Positions 52,935 to 61,632 of a DNA stretch of 64,000 bases are shown here, piece after piece; positions within the stretch are counted from its first letter, which is position 1; the number at the start of each line of letters is the position of its first letter. Under the pieces are notes generated by a model, which saw nothing but the letters and a program-made list of their open reading frames with translations, did not search any database and had not been told where the DNA came from. The DNA is from Fibrobacter sp. UWB15 (GTDB taxonomy: Bacteria > Fibrobacterota > Fibrobacteria > Fibrobacterales > Fibrobacteraceae), in assembly GCF_900177705.1 (NCBI RefSeq), contig NZ_FXBA01000001.1:868001-932000 (forward strand), in the 5' to 3' direction. The translations under genes and the position numbers were made by a program.

Positions 52935-53936
52935 ATGATAAAATTTAAGAGTCCAGAGCTTTCTGACCGGGCTGTGGTGGCAAAGGCCGTGGCCGATTCA
53001 GGTTATACCGGCAGTGACGCAAGCTTCGCGAACATTTTCCTGCTACGGCAAAAGTACGGCACACAGATTGCGCTGCAAGATGGGTTCCTTTTCCGCTATT
53101 ACAACGGGCAAGGGAGCCGCAGGGGCTATGCCTTTCCGCTAGGAGAGGGCGATGTGGCGGCGGCAATCGCGCTTATTGCCGAAGAAGCCCGCGAATCGGG
53201 CCGTCCGCTGGAATTTTGCCTTGTAGACGAGCCTCGGGCACAGATTTTGCGGGAATATTTTAAGACAGCTGGGTCGAACGGCGCAGAACCGCCCCTTCAT
53301 TTTACAGAAAATCGCGGCGACAGCGACTACATCTATTCTGCCGAAAGCCTTGCCACCTTGGCTGGAAACCAGTACAAGAAAAAGCGCAACCACGTTTCTC
53401 GATTTAACAGGACTTATTCGAACTACGAAATTCGCCCGCTTACGCCTTCGAACTTTGCGGATGCGCTTGCGGTCGAAAAGAGCTGGCTCAACATCGAAAC
53501 CTTGGGCGAATCCAGCGATACCGACTGTGAATGCGCCTGCGAATGTCGCGAAGCCGCCTGGGCGGAACGCTCCGAAGATGAGAAATCCAGACTCTCGGAA
53601 TACTGCGCTATTGTGGAGGCGATTGAGCATTTCGATGAGCTCGGCATGAAAGGGGCGGTGCTGTATGTCGAAGGCAAGCCCGTCGGTATGACCATGGCTT
53701 CTGAAATTGCTCCCGGCGCATGGGATATCCATTTCGAAAAAGTCATCGACGAATATGCGGTGAATGGCGGCTACGCGATTATTAACAAACTATTCGCCGA
53801 AAAGCTCTGGGCTACGGGAGCTCATTTGATCAACCGCGAAGAAGACATCAACATCGAAGGACTCCGCAAGGCGAAACTTTCATATTACCCGCAGACTATA
53901 TTAGACAAGTCCCACATCGTCATTCTGGAGGGGTGA
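52935..53936 (+). CDS. DUF2156-family protein (phosphatidylglycerol lysyltransferase-like C-terminal domain)
   Basis: 333 aa, soluble, matching DUF2156: two GNAT-like halves related to the aminoacyl transferase domain of MprF, without its membrane flippase. Recognisable segments are ASFANIFLLRQKYGTQIALQDGFLFRYY, YKKKRNHVSRFNR, GMTMASEIAPGAWDIHFEKVIDEYAVNGGYAIINK and INREEDINIEGLRKAKLSYYP. The acceptor is unknown. TATTTT ends 7 nt before the ATG and no ribosome site is seen. Confidence 0.88.
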   Translation: MIKFKSPELSDRAVVAKAVADSGYTGSDASFANIFLLRQKYGTQIALQDGFLFRYYNGQGSRRGYAFPLGEGDVAAAIALIAEEARESGRPLEFCLVDEPRAQILREYFKTAGSNGAEPPLHFTENRGDSDYIYSAESLATLAGNQYKKKRNHVSRFNRTYSNYEIRPLTPSNFADALAVEKSWLNIETLGESSDTDCECACECREAAWAERSEDEKSRLSEYCAIVEAIEHFDELGMKGAVLYVEGKPVGMTMASEIAPGAWDIHFEKVIDEYAVNGGYAIINKLFAEKLWATGAHLINREEDINIEGLRKAKLSYYPQTILDKSHIVILEG

Positions 53937-53969
53937 AACCCCGATAGAATCCATAACATTTAAAGAAAA

Positions 53970-54446
53970 ATGCTATCCTCCATCCTCTCCAAAAGTCAAT
54001 GCGCCGCCTGCAAATTCTGCTGCTCTTTCCGCAGGCAGAGCCTTTGGGAAACGCCGCTGTTCCCGCCCGAAGTCGTTGAAAAACTCAGCAAGCCTAACGA
54101 ATACGGTGTGGTGGGGGAGTTCCGCGACGGTCAAGTTATTCTTGGCGGCTACAAAACCAATGACCCCGAAGAAGAAGTTCCCTGCACCTTCCTGGACCCG
54201 GAACGCGGCTGCATCTTGAAGCCCGAAGACAAGCCTTTTGATTGTAGCATCTGGCCGCTACGCATCATGAATAAAGATGGAAAACTCGTCATCGCCCTCA
54301 CGCCCACCTGCCCAAGCATCGGCGAAGTTCCAAGTCAGGCACTCGTCAATCTCGTAGAAAACGGTCTCGGCGATAAAATCTTTGAATACGCCAAGACGCA
54401 TCCGGAAATCATCAAGGAATATCGTGAAGGCTTTCCGATAATTTAA
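53970..54446 (+). CDS. YkgJ-family cysteine cluster protein
   Basis: 158-residue protein with CAACKFCCSF (CxxCxxCC), then C-x6-C (PCTFLDPERGCILK) and C (PFDCSIWPLR), the pattern of the YkgJ zinc- or iron-chelating family. Function is not established; a redox or metal-handling role is inferred. It follows the DUF2156 gene by 33 nt on the same strand. Confidence 0.85.
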   Translation: MLSSILSKSQCAACKFCCSFRRQSLWETPLFPPEVVEKLSKPNEYGVVGEFRDGQVILGGYKTNDPEEEVPCTFLDPERGCILKPEDKPFDCSIWPLRIMNKDGKLVIALTPTCPSIGEVPSQALVNLVENGLGDKIFEYAKTHPEIIKEYREGFPII

Positions 54447-54467
54447 TCCGATTGCGTTTTCACGCCT

Positions 54468-55052
54468 TTAATGCGAACCAAGTGACAAGGCAATCTTCTT
54501 GCACTTGGCAATTTCTTTGGGCGTAAGGCCATTTTGCTTATGGGTTCCGCCTTTTTGAATCACACCTGCAATCTTGAATCCACTCCAGCAAAGGATTTCC
54601 TTGAGGGCGCGGACAGTGCCTGCCGACTGCTTGAAAATGAGGTTGAATGGCCATTGGGTAGTGCATGTCGTCACAATGACGGCCTTCTTTCCCTTTAACA
54701 GAGGAATCGGGTAATCGCGTTCGCTGTGGTCCATCATGCCGTAAACCCAGCGGTCGAAAAGCATTTTGAGTTGCCCCGTCATGTTGCCCCAGTAGCATGG
54801 CGAACCGACCACAAGGGCGTCGCATTCTTGCACCAGACGCAAAATCCGCTTCGCATCGTCCTCCGGCATCACGCAATCGTGAGTGCTACGGCATTTCATG
54901 CAGCCGATACACGGACGAAATTCCAGCTTGCAGACATCAATGATTGTCACCTCGGTGCCCTTTTCGAACAAGGTATCGCCCATGATATTCAGCATTTGGC
55001 TGATGTTTCCGTCTTTGCGCGGGCTTGCATTCAAAATGACCACTTTTCTCAT
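54468..55052 (-). CDS. NADPH-dependent FMN reductase / flavodoxin-fold protein
   Basis: 194-residue flavodoxin-like protein: ILNASPRKDGNISQML (FMN phosphate loop), CKLEFRPCIGCMKCRSTHDCVMPEDD (cysteine-rich segment typical of iron-sulfur-flavoprotein-related reductases) and VVGSPCYWGNMTGQLKMLFDR. The CxxCxxC spacing could bind a cluster. The start at 55052 has GGAG 5 nt before it; the frame is open for 18 more codons upstream. Convergent with the YkgJ gene. Confidence 0.88.
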   Translation of the reverse strand: MRKVVILNASPRKDGNISQMLNIMGDTLFEKGTEVTIIDVCKLEFRPCIGCMKCRSTHDCVMPEDDAKRILRLVQECDALVVGSPCYWGNMTGQLKMLFDRWVYGMMDHSERDYPIPLLKGKKAVIVTTCTTQWPFNLIFKQSAGTVRALKEILCWSGFKIAGVIQKGGTHKQNGLTPKEIAKCKKIALSLGSH

Positions 55053-55124
55053 TGTGTCTCCATCCAAAAGAAACTTTCTTCTATAAAACTTTCCCCTGTT
55101 AAACACCTCAGAATCTAGAAAATG

Positions 55125-55781
55125 TCACTCATGGGGAAATCTTTCAAAAAATATGGGGAAAAGCTTTATATGAAAGAAAACGCCGAGATTCCGCCGTCTA
55201 TTCGTTACCTCGAACTGAACACCGCCACCGACAAACATAAAAAGTAAATTGGCCTGCAGGCCGACGCTTTCCATAAATCCAACTTCTCTCATATCCCAAT
55301 CGTCTTGGTCTATCCACCATTCAAATAGATGATTTTCGAATATGGATAGGCCAATCATGTTGTTTCCCAAAAGAGCATAATAGGATGTACCTGAAGAAAG
55401 CCATAATGATCCGAAAACAATGTAGTAGGCAACAGATATTTCTTCTTTTTCCTCTTTGTAACCTTCATTGGCTTGCAATATTAGATTTGCCGTGCCTGCA
55501 ATCGCAAAAATACTTAAGCTACCATAAGATGGCTCATCAGCATCTAACCTTAAATCTAGCCGTGGGGAATATTCAAGATATAAGCCTATGTTTTTAAACG
55601 GCTGAAATCCATTTAAAATAAATCCTTCGATTGCAATTCTGTCTAGAGAGGAATATCCGAAACCTCCCAAAATAAGGGCGGGGTCAATTTGTCTTTTCCT
55701 ATCTATTTCGGGGACTACGCCATCTTCGTCCGCAAATGCGATGGTGCATATTAAAAGTACGATGGCGATGAATTTGTTCAT
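55125..55781 (-). CDS. Exported beta-rich protein of unknown function
   Basis: 218 aa with signal peptide (IAIVLLICTIAFA) and beta-strand-like segments consistent with a small outer-membrane barrel. It is similar in style to the 47321 protein (both start MNKF and end in basic/aromatic strands), but I cannot show homology by eye. A perfect TATAAT box ends 7 nt before the ATG, supporting 55781 rather than an upstream in-frame start. Confidence 0.72.
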   Translation of the reverse strand: MNKFIAIVLLICTIAFADEDGVVPEIDRKRQIDPALILGGFGYSSLDRIAIEGFILNGFQPFKNIGLYLEYSPRLDLRLDADEPSYGSLSIFAIAGTANLILQANEGYKEEKEEISVAYYIVFGSLWLSSGTSYYALLGNNMIGLSIFENHLFEWWIDQDDWDMREVGFMESVGLQANLLFMFVGGGVQFEVTNRRRNLGVFFHIKLFPIFFERFPHE

Positions 55782-55801
55782 GAATGTAATTATAAAAAAA
55801 A

Positions 55802-55824
55802 TCCCGGGCATTGCTGTCCGGGAG
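55802..55824 (-). terminator. Hairpin between dnaJ and upstream gene
   Basis: TCCCGGgCA/TGtCCGGGA hairpin with loop TTGC, A tract on one side and TCTTTT on the other. Confidence 0.6.
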
Positions 55825-55832
55825 AATCTTTT

Positions 55833-55868
55833 ATGGATTGCTTCGCCTCTTTGAGGCTCGCAATGACG
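55833..55868. repeat. Intergenic REP element downstream of dnaJ
   Basis: ATGGATTGCTTCG...GAGG...CGCAATGACG: inverse orientation of the GTCATTGCGAG family, 6 nt past the dnaJ stop. Confidence 0.85.
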
Positions 55869-55873
55869 TTTTT

Positions 55874-57019
55874 CTACTTAAACAGATTCTTCATCTTTTC
55901 AAGGAAAGACTCTTCCTGCGCGGTTTCCTTGTCGTGCCTGAGTTCCGCGAGTTTCTGGTAGAGTTCCTTCTCTTCGCGGCTAAGGTCCTTCGGGATTTCC
56001 ACGCCGATGTTCACGTAGAGGCTTCCACGGTCGCCTCGCTTGTTCAGCGGGTACAGGCCCTGTTCGCGCAGGCGCAGAATGCTCCCGGCCTGAGTGCCGG
56101 CCGCAATCTTGATCTGCACTTCGCCACCGTCCAGCGTCGGGATGCGCTGCGTTCCGCCAAGCACCAGCTTGTGGACCGGAACCTTGATTTCGCAGTGCAA
56201 ATCGTCGCCTTCGCGGGTGTAGAAGTCATCGGGCTTTTCGGCAATCACCGCCAGCAAGTCGCCGCAGGCACCGCCGCGAGGCCCGCAGTTGCCTTCGCCA
56301 CGCAGGTTCAGGTACTGGCCCTCGGCAACGCCCGCCGGAATCTTGATGGAAATCTCTTCCGTTTCCTGCACACGGCCTTCGCCATGGCAGTTGCTACACG
56401 GTTTCGCGATAACTTCACCCGTACCATTACAGGTGGGGCAGGCGCTCTCGGAAACCATCATGCTCCGGAATCCGCCAGATACGCGACGCACGCGCCCCGT
56501 ACCCTTACAGGTTTCACAAGTCTTGATGTCGGTGCCGCCCTTGCCGTTACATTCCGTACACGGCGTGTAGCGTTTCAGGCGAACCTTCTTGGTGCAGCCC
56601 TCGAAGATTTCCTTGTAGCTGAGAGCCACCTTGATCTGCAAGTCGTTACCACGCGGAGGACCAGCCTTGCGAGAACTTCTGCGGCCACCGCCACTGAAAC
56701 CAAAGCCGCCACCAAAGATATCGCCAAACTGGCTGAAGATATCGTTGATGTCGAATCCAGCACCACCGAATCCACCACCGCCAAAACCGCCACCAGGAGC
56801 ATTAAAACCAAACTGGTCGTAGTTCTTGCGCTTTTCAGGATTAGAGAGTACGTCGTAAGCTTCGGCAGCTTCCTTGAACTTTTCTTCAGCTTCCTTGTCG
56901 CCCGGGTTCTTGTCCGGATGGTACTTGATAGCAAGCTTCTTATAAGCGTGCTTGATTTCATCAGCACTTGCGTCCTTGCCGACGCCTAGAACTTCGTAAT
57001 AATCTCTTTTTTCAGCCAT
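55874..57019 (-). CDS. dnaJ: Chaperone protein DnaJ
   Basis: Hsp40 co-chaperone of DnaK. 381 aa: J-domain with HPD (residues about 5-70), Gly/Phe-rich region (about 75-110), four zinc-finger motifs [24 protein letters not shown] and CSNCHGEG, and the C-terminal substrate-binding domain. It lies downstream of dnaK in the same direction, but 190 bp of repeat-containing DNA separates the two. No ribosome site of note. Confidence 0.97.
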   Translation of the reverse strand: MAEKRDYYEVLGVGKDASADEIKHAYKKLAIKYHPDKNPGDKEAEEKFKEAAEAYDVLSNPEKRKNYDQFGFNAPGGGFGGGGFGGAGFDINDIFSQFGDIFGGGFGFSGGGRRSSRKAGPPRGNDLQIKVALSYKEIFEGCTKKVRLKRYTPCTECNGKGGTDIKTCETCKGTGRVRRVSGGFRSMMVSESACPTCNGTGEVIAKPCSNCHGEGRVQETEEISIKIPAGVAEGQYLNLRGEGNCGPRGGACGDLLAVIAEKPDDFYTREGDDLHCEIKVPVHKLVLGGTQRIPTLDGGEVQIKIAAGTQAGSILRLREQGLYPLNKRGDRGSLYVNIGVEIPKDLSREEKELYQKLAELRHDKETAQEESFLEKMKNLFK

Positions 57020-57035
57020 AATATGCCTTCGGCAT

Positions 57036-57203
57036 TAGTAGACAGTAGGAAGTAGACAGTATACAGTTTATTCAATAACCTTTATTTACGCAAAAAGGAT
57101 TGCCCCTAAAAAAGGAATCAATCCTATTTTGTTAAACGTAGTCTGTAGCAGCAGGAAGGCAAATTTTAACGATTTTCCTTCCTACTTCCTACTTCCTACT
57201 TTT
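57036..57203. repeat. Inverted pair of heptamer arrays between dnaK and dnaJ
   Basis: Block 57036-57070 has AGTAGAC, AGTAGGA, AGTAGAC, AGTATAC; block 57176-57203 has three copies of TTCCTAC, the inverse of GTAGGAA. The blocks can pair across about 105 nt of spacer that has no gene. Confidence 0.8.
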
Positions 57204-57209
57204 AACTAG

Positions 57210-59111
57210 TTAGTCAACCACTTCCGCGTCGACGACTTCCGGGCCATCGCCCTTCTTGTCGTTCTTCGGCTGTTCAGAAGCGCCCGGCTGCGGACCCGGC
57301 TGAGCCTGGTTTGCACCGGCGGCCTGGGCCATGGAGCTGATCATGCCCTGGAGCTTGTCCATAGCGGCCTTGATCTCTTCCTTGGTGCCGTTGTCCTTCT
57401 TGGCCTTGATATCGTCGATAGCAGCCTGCAGCTGGCTCTTGGTGTCGGCCGGGAGCTTGTCGCCAAATTCCTTGAGCTGACCTTCGGCCTGGTAAGCCAT
57501 CTGTTCGGCCTGGTTCCTGATGTCCACCAGTTCGCGCTGTTCCTTGTCCTTGGCGGCGTTGGCTTCGGCATCCTTCACCATCTTGTTGATTTCGTCTTCA
57601 GACAAGCCGCTGGAAGAAGTAATCTTGATGGACTGTTCCTTGCCGGTTTCCTTGTCCTTGGCAGACACGTGCACGATGCCGTTCGCGTCGATATCGAAGG
57701 TCACTTCGATCTGCGGCACGCCACGCGGCTTCTTCGGGAGGTCGGTCAAGTCGAACTTGCCGAGCGTACGGTTGTCGCGGGCAAATTCGCGTTCGCCCTG
57801 CAGCACGTGAATCGTCACGGCCGGCTGGTTGTCTTCGGCGGTAGAGAACACCTGGCTCTTCTTGGTCGGAATCGTGGTGTTACGGTCGATGAGCTTGGTC
57901 ATCACGCCACCGAGGGTTTCGATACCCAGAGAAAGCGGGGTCACATCGAGGAGCAACACGTCCTTCACGGAGGAGTCGCCGCTAAGCACGGCACCCTGGA
58001 CGGCGGCACCGATAGCCACCACTTCGTCCGGGTTCACAGTCTTGTTCGGTTCCTTGCCGAAGAACTTCTTCACAGCTTCCTGAACGGCCGGGATACGGGT
58101 AGAACCACCGACGAGAATCACTTCGTCAATTTCGCTCAAGGAAAGACCAGAGTCCTTGATAGCCTTGCGGCACGGTTCCATAGAACGTTCCACGAGGTGA
58201 GCGGTGAGCTGGTCGAACTTTGCACGGCTGAGGGTGAGGTCGAGGTGTTTCGGACCAGAAGCGTCAGCAGTGATGAACGGAAGGTTGATGTTCGTAGAAG
58301 TCGTAGCAGAAAGGTCAATCTTTGCCTTTTCTGCAGCGTCCTTCAAACGCTGGAGAGCCATTTTGTCCTTCTTCAAATCGATGCCCGGATTATCCTTCTT
58401 GAATTCGTCGTTAATCCAGTCGATGATGACTTCGTCGAAGTTGTCACCGCCGAGCATCGTATCGCCGTTGGTGGCCTTCACGCTGAACATGCCGTCGTCG
58501 ATTTCAAGGATAGAGATATCGAACGTACCGCCACCGAGGTCATACACGGCGACCTTTTCGCTCTTCTTGGAGTCAAGACCGTAGGCGAGGGCAGCAGCCG
58601 TCGGTTCGTTCACGATACGCAGCACTTCGAGGCCAGCGATCTTACCGGCGTCCTTCGTAGCCTGACGCTGGGAGTCGTTAAAGTAGGCGGGGACCGTAAT
58701 CACGGCCTGCGTCACCGGCTGGCCCAGGTAGTCCTCGGCAATCTTCTTCATGGTCTGGAGAACCATGGCCGAAATTTCGGGAGGAGCGAACTGCTTGTCG
58801 TCCACCTGCACGCGCACCGGGTCAGAACCCGAGCCCACCAGCTTGTAGGGCATGTTCTTTTCGGCAGCGGAGCATTCGCCAGCCGTACGGCCCATGAAAC
58901 GCTTGATGGAGTAAATTGTCTTTTCGGGGTTGGTGATGGCCTGGCGCTTTGCCACGTGGCCCACCAGACGTTCACCGTTCTTGCCGAAAGCGACAATGGA
59001 CGGGGTGGTGCGGAAACCTTCCGCGTTAGCGATGACGACCGGCTTGCCGCCTTCCATCACGGCAACGCAGCTGTTTGTCGTACCCAAGTCAATACCAATA
59101 ATCTTACCCAT
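57210..59111 (-). CDS. dnaK: Chaperone protein DnaK (Hsp70)
   Basis: ATP-dependent chaperone, 633 aa. [53 protein letters not shown] and [14 protein letters not shown] are visible; the C-terminal end is [22 protein letters not shown] precedes the ATG at 59111; a longer frame upstream lacks support. A sigma-54-type promoter lies about 80 nt upstream; no CIRCE element was found. Confidence 0.98.
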   Translation of the reverse strand: MGKIIGIDLGTTNSCVAVMEGGKPVVIANAEGFRTTPSIVAFGKNGERLVGHVAKRQAITNPEKTIYSIKRFMGRTAGECSAAEKNMPYKLVGSGSDPVRVQVDDKQFAPPEISAMVLQTMKKIAEDYLGQPVTQAVITVPAYFNDSQRQATKDAGKIAGLEVLRIVNEPTAAALAYGLDSKKSEKVAVYDLGGGTFDISILEIDDGMFSVKATNGDTMLGGDNFDEVIIDWINDEFKKDNPGIDLKKDKMALQRLKDAAEKAKIDLSATTSTNINLPFITADASGPKHLDLTLSRAKFDQLTAHLVERSMEPCRKAIKDSGLSLSEIDEVILVGGSTRIPAVQEAVKKFFGKEPNKTVNPDEVVAIGAAVQGAVLSGDSSVKDVLLLDVTPLSLGIETLGGVMTKLIDRNTTIPTKKSQVFSTAEDNQPAVTIHVLQGEREFARDNRTLGKFDLTDLPKKPRGVPQIEVTFDIDANGIVHVSAKDKETGKEQSIKITSSSGLSEDEINKMVKDAEANAAKDKEQRELVDIRNQAEQMAYQAEGQLKEFGDKLPADTKSQLQAAIDDIKAKKDNGTKEEIKAAMDKLQGMISSMAQAAGANQAQPGPQPGASEQPKNDKKGDGPEVVDAEVVD

Positions 59112-59186
59112 GATTTTATCTCCTATTTTAAATTCTTGCCGCCCGCGAATCATTCCGAAAGGGGGCGATTTTTACGCCCATACATA

Positions 59187-59203
59187 AGCAAAACCCGTGC
59201 CAA
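59187..59203 (-). promoter_or_regulatory. Sigma-54 promoter upstream of dnaK
   Basis: On the minus strand the sequence TTGGCACGGGTTTTGCT matches every specified position of the sigma-54 consensus YTGGCACGrNNNTTGCW. Expected start is near 59176, leaving a leader of about 65 nt to the dnaK ATG. Confidence 0.65.
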
Positions 59204-59313
59204 ATGCTAATAACTGGCAAAAAACGCCCATTTTGTTTCGTTCTGAAACAACAAAAGCCCCTAAATCGGGGTAAAACAGGCTTGTTTCATTATGGAACGG
59301 TTGCCGCGGGATG

Positions 59314-59365
59314 TCATCCCCGCCACCATCTTGTCATCCCCGACTTGGTCGGGGATCTCCCTGTC
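59314..59365. repeat. REP elements of the GTCATCCCCG type
   Basis: Two adjacent units; the second forms CCCCGAC/GTCGGGG. The same phrase occurs translated inside the following lipoprotein gene. Confidence 0.7.
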
Positions 59366-59701
59366 ACCCTGGACCCTGGAGCGTAGCGATAGGGGATAGG
59401 GTCTATAGAAAAAGGGAAGGGGGAGGCATCCCCCTGGTTCGCACTCCGTTGCTCTCCACCCCCTCGCCTAGGTGGCTCCGCCCCCTAACACCCCCTGCCC
59501 TCTGTCTTCCCGGCCTTGCCAATAGCCACTTGCAGCTTTGCTGCTTAGTGGATATGGTCCTCGGAACGTGGAATCCGGGATCTCTTTTGACGCCTGCTAA
59601 GAAAGATTTTATTGCCACACTGGTTGGGAATCACTAACGTGATTCCTGTTTTAATAATTTAAATTTGGAAAAAAGGTTCTTTTGAGGTTACCGGAGGTCT
59701 T

Positions 59702-60799
59702 ATGAATTACGTCATTGCGAGTGTAACGAAGCAATCCATCTTCTTGACATTTTCCATTCTCCTAGCTCTGCTTGCAGCATGTGGCGATGAATCCTCTTCT
59801 TCTGTTTCGCCGGAACCGGGCGACGATTCTTCGTCTTCAGTCATCCCCGCCTCGAGCGGGGATCTCCAATCCTCGTCTTCTCAAAAGAGTTCCGGCAAGG
59901 ATAAGTCTTCTTCCTCGATTGAAGAGAAATCTTCTAGCTCTGTAAGTGGCAAGAATAGTAGTTCGTCTGTAGTTGAGTCGAGTAGTTCTGAGTATCTTTT
60001 TTGTAACGAAGGTGATCGGGATACGGTTGTAAAGGATTGGGGAATAAAATATTATCGTTGTGAAAATAACGACTGGGTTGTAGATACAATTGTCTATGTT
60101 GATTTACCCAAGGTCTACCCCAATATGGATAGCCTTTTTGATACAAAGTATACAAAATATGGAGAGTTTGAAGATCCCCGTGACCATCAAAAGTATAAAA
60201 CTTTAATTCTTCATAAGCATGATGATGATGGTAATATTGTTGACGGTGTTGTGATTGAGGCCTTTGCACAAAATTTGAATTACGGGGTAATGATAGATAC
60301 TAGTGTCCTTGTACGCGATGACAACAAGGTGGAAAAATACTGTGATTTAAATGATGAATGGTTTTGTAATAATGGCTGGGGTGGTCAATATGCCTGGAGC
60401 GAGGCAATGGGGTTGCCTGCCAAATATGATTCCGTTCTTTGGAAAGATACCGTTGGTGGCGATACCCGCATACATCAGGGAATTTGCCCAGAAGGTTGGC
60501 ATATTATGAACGGTTATGAGTGGAAAAATTTTACGTCTAGAGGGGGGCTTAGTCTTGCCTCGAAAGTGAACTGGGCTCCGCTGGATATGGCTGGCGCTAA
60601 TTTGCTTGGTTTGTCGGTTCTTTTCAAAATGAGAGCGTATGAACTTAGTTGGATGCAAGCGTATTTCTTGCTCCCTAATGAGTCTAGTGCTATTGGAACT
60701 TATGCGGTTACCATTACAGATAAATATGTTTGGTTCGGGGATAATGATCATTTAGGGAAGCATATTCTCTATAGTGTTCGCTGTGTAAAGGATTACTAA
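59702..60799 (+). CDS. FISUMP-domain lipoprotein with two translated REP elements
   Basis: 365 aa. Signal peptide ends in lipobox LAAC, followed by GDESSSS and a Ser-rich linker (residues about 26-100). A single, divergent FISUMP domain covers about 145-365: YGEFEDPRDHQKYKTLIL, QNLNYGVM, ICPEGWHIMNGYEW and closing SVRCVKDY. The signal peptide N-region VIASVTKQS is encoded by a REP element, and VIPASSGDLQS in the linker by another. AGGTCTT-type site 3 nt before ATG. The WMAEN hallmark is changed to AFAQN. Confidence 0.85.
   Translation: MNYVIASVTKQSIFLTFSILLALLAACGDESSSSVSPEPGDDSSSSVIPASSGDLQSSSSQKSSGKDKSSSSIEEKSSSSVSGKNSSSSVVESSSSEYLFCNEGDRDTVVKDWGIKYYRCENNDWVVDTIVYVDLPKVYPNMDSLFDTKYTKYGEFEDPRDHQKYKTLILHKHDDDGNIVDGVVIEAFAQNLNYGVMIDTSVLVRDDNKVEKYCDLNDEWFCNNGWGGQYAWSEAMGLPAKYDSVLWKDTVGGDTRIHQGICPEGWHIMNGYEWKNFTSRGGLSLASKVNWAPLDMAGANLLGLSVLFKMRAYELSWMQAYFLLPNESSAIGTYAVTITDKYVWFGDNDHLGKHILYSVRCVKDY
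59711..59743 (+). repeat. REP element encoding part of a signal peptide
   Basis: GTCATTGCGAG...GAAGCAATCC starts 9 nt into the lipoprotein gene. Confidence 0.85.
59840..59867 (+). repeat. REP element within Ser-rich linker
   Basis: GTCATCCCCGC, CTCGA, GCGGGGATCTCC: a palindromic REP unit in frame within the linker-coding region. Confidence 0.8.
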
Positions 60800-60841
60800 T
60801 CCTTTAATAATCATCTACCAAAAAGTTTAACAAAAAAAATA

Positions 60842-60863
60842 AGGGCTTTGGGGAAAAGCCCTA
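60842..60863. terminator. Hairpin between FISUMP gene and LEPR peptide
   Basis: AGGGCTTT/AAAGCCCT with loop GGGGA. The T-tract is on the minus strand, so it may instead act as a 5' leader hairpin of the following small gene. Confidence 0.5.
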
Positions 60864-60875
60864 TGGGAGTTATAT

Positions 60876-60968
60876 ATGTCCAAGAAGAACAAAAAGATGT
60901 CTAAGAATATCAATCGCAAAAATTACAAGATCGAGTCTCTTGAACCTCGCTTGATGATGGATGCTTAA
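60876..60968 (+). CDS. 30-residue LEPRxLL-type peptide (orphan N-terminus)
   Basis: A short frame with a GGGAG ribosome site encodes a basic leader (SKKNKKMSKNINRKNYK) followed by IESLEPRLMMDA and then a stop. The LEPRxLL motif (LEPR then two bulky residues, often LLSA or MMDA) normally sits at the very N-terminus of giant secreted adhesins. Here the frame stops directly after the motif. It may be the remnant of such a gene, or a free-standing leader peptide. No continuation of a large protein was found downstream in any frame. Confidence 0.6.
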   Translation: MSKKNKKMSKNINRKNYKIESLEPRLMMDA

Positions 60969-60973
60969 CCCCG

Positions 60974-61016
60974 CCCCAAAACAACCGCCCCGTGCCCAAA
61001 CACCCCGAAAAAGTCC
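60974..61016 (+). repeat. Direct repeat copy 1 flanking 61085 gene
   Basis: C/A-rich 43-bp unit opening CCCCAAAACAACC and continuing CCCCGTG; about 37 of 43 positions match copy 2 at 61302. Confidence 0.75.
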
Positions 61017-61084
61017 ATTTTTGTCATAATCTGACATAGCAATTGAATTATATTTGTTCGCAGACTATTGTCTATGAAGTTTTC

Positions 61085-61300
61085 ATGTCATACGATAAGC
61101 AGGAATGTTTGTCAGCACTCGAGGAATCGGATGAACTCTTTTACGCCAAGATGCAAAAGGGCTTAGACGACATGCGCAACGGCCGCATCACGCCCCTGGA
61201 CGATGTTTACGCCGAACTCTCCAAAGCCATCTCCGAAATCAAAAACGAAGCAAAAGCCGCAGATGCCGAAAAATTCATCAAAGGATTGATGAATTTTTAG
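61085..61300 (+). CDS. Small acidic antitoxin-like protein, 71 aa
   Basis: Helical 71-residue protein (ECLSALEESDELFYAKMQKGLDDMRNGRITPLDDVYAELSKAI...) with the G-x-x-D-x-x-x-G-R-x-x-P/S-x-x-x-V-x-x-E pattern common to RelB/ParD-like antitoxins. No toxin gene is adjacent. A TATATT box lies 32 nt upstream of the ATG. Flanking 43-bp direct repeats suggest movement as a unit. Antitoxin role is inferred from pattern only. Confidence 0.65.
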   Translation: MSYDKQECLSALEESDELFYAKMQKGLDDMRNGRITPLDDVYAELSKAISEIKNEAKAADAEKFIKGLMNF

Positions 61301-61301
61301 T

Positions 61302-61344
61302 CCCCAAAACAACCACCCCGTGACCAAACACACTGAAAACGCCC
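61302..61344 (+). repeat. Direct repeat copy 2 flanking 61085 gene
   Basis: Begins 2 nt after the stop codon; same CCCCAAAACAACC opening as copy 1. Confidence 0.75.
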
Positions 61345-61416
61345 CACACAGCAAAACCCATTGCTTGCTTTTCTGCAAAGAAAAGAGTATATTTGGTATA
61401 GACAAGAGGTTTAATT

Positions 61417-61632
61417 ATGTCGGACGCAGCTTTTGCAGAACTCGAATCCCAGGTGGAAGAACTTCCTCTGTTTCAGATTGTTGTCCTTCGGCAAAAATTG
61501 GACCGCATTTTGGAACGTAAAAAGTCAACGACTAATGTGGCCGCTGGTCTTGCCCTGCTTGACGAATTCGCCGGTTCAGTAGAACGCGAAATTGACTACA
61601 AGAAAGAACGCGAAGAAAGCAGGGATTTCTAG
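61417..61632 (+). CDS. Antitoxin-like protein preceding PIN toxin, 71 aa
   Basis: Short acidic helical protein (FAELESQVEELPLFQIVVLRQKLDRILERK...EFAGSVEREIDYKKEREE). Its stop codon abuts the ATG of a PIN-domain gene, the standard antitoxin-toxin order. AAGAGGT site and a TATATT box at about 61388 are present. I take it as the cognate antitoxin of the broken PIN toxin; it has no recognised DNA-binding motif. Confidence 0.75.
   Translation: MSDAAFAELESQVEELPLFQIVVLRQKLDRILERKKSTTNVAAGLALLDEFAGSVEREIDYKKEREESRDF

Larger units (their letters stand above)
59112..59701. other. 590-bp intergenic region with repeats
   Basis: No supported gene. It holds the dnaK leader and sigma-54-like promoter, a short A-rich stretch, two REP-type units (GTCATCCCCGCCACC and GTCATCCCCGACTTGG...GGGGATCTCCC, 59314-59365), a very C/G-rich segment (about 59415-59525) with runs of CCCCC, and an AT-rich end preceding the FISUMP gene. 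Open frames here look like composition artefacts. Confidence 0.6.

Noticed and set aside
57036-57203. CRISPR array
   Set aside because: Repeats are contiguous 7-nt units without unique spacers, and no cas gene is in the window.
59112-59220. CIRCE (HrcA) element before dnaK
   Set aside because: No TTAGCACTC/GAGTGCTAA inverted repeat could be found in either orientation; only a partial TTAGCA match appears.
59204-59637. Small open frames in the dnaK-FISUMP gap
   Set aside because: They lack ribosome sites, cross REP palindromes and C-rich low-complexity DNA, and have no recognisable domains.
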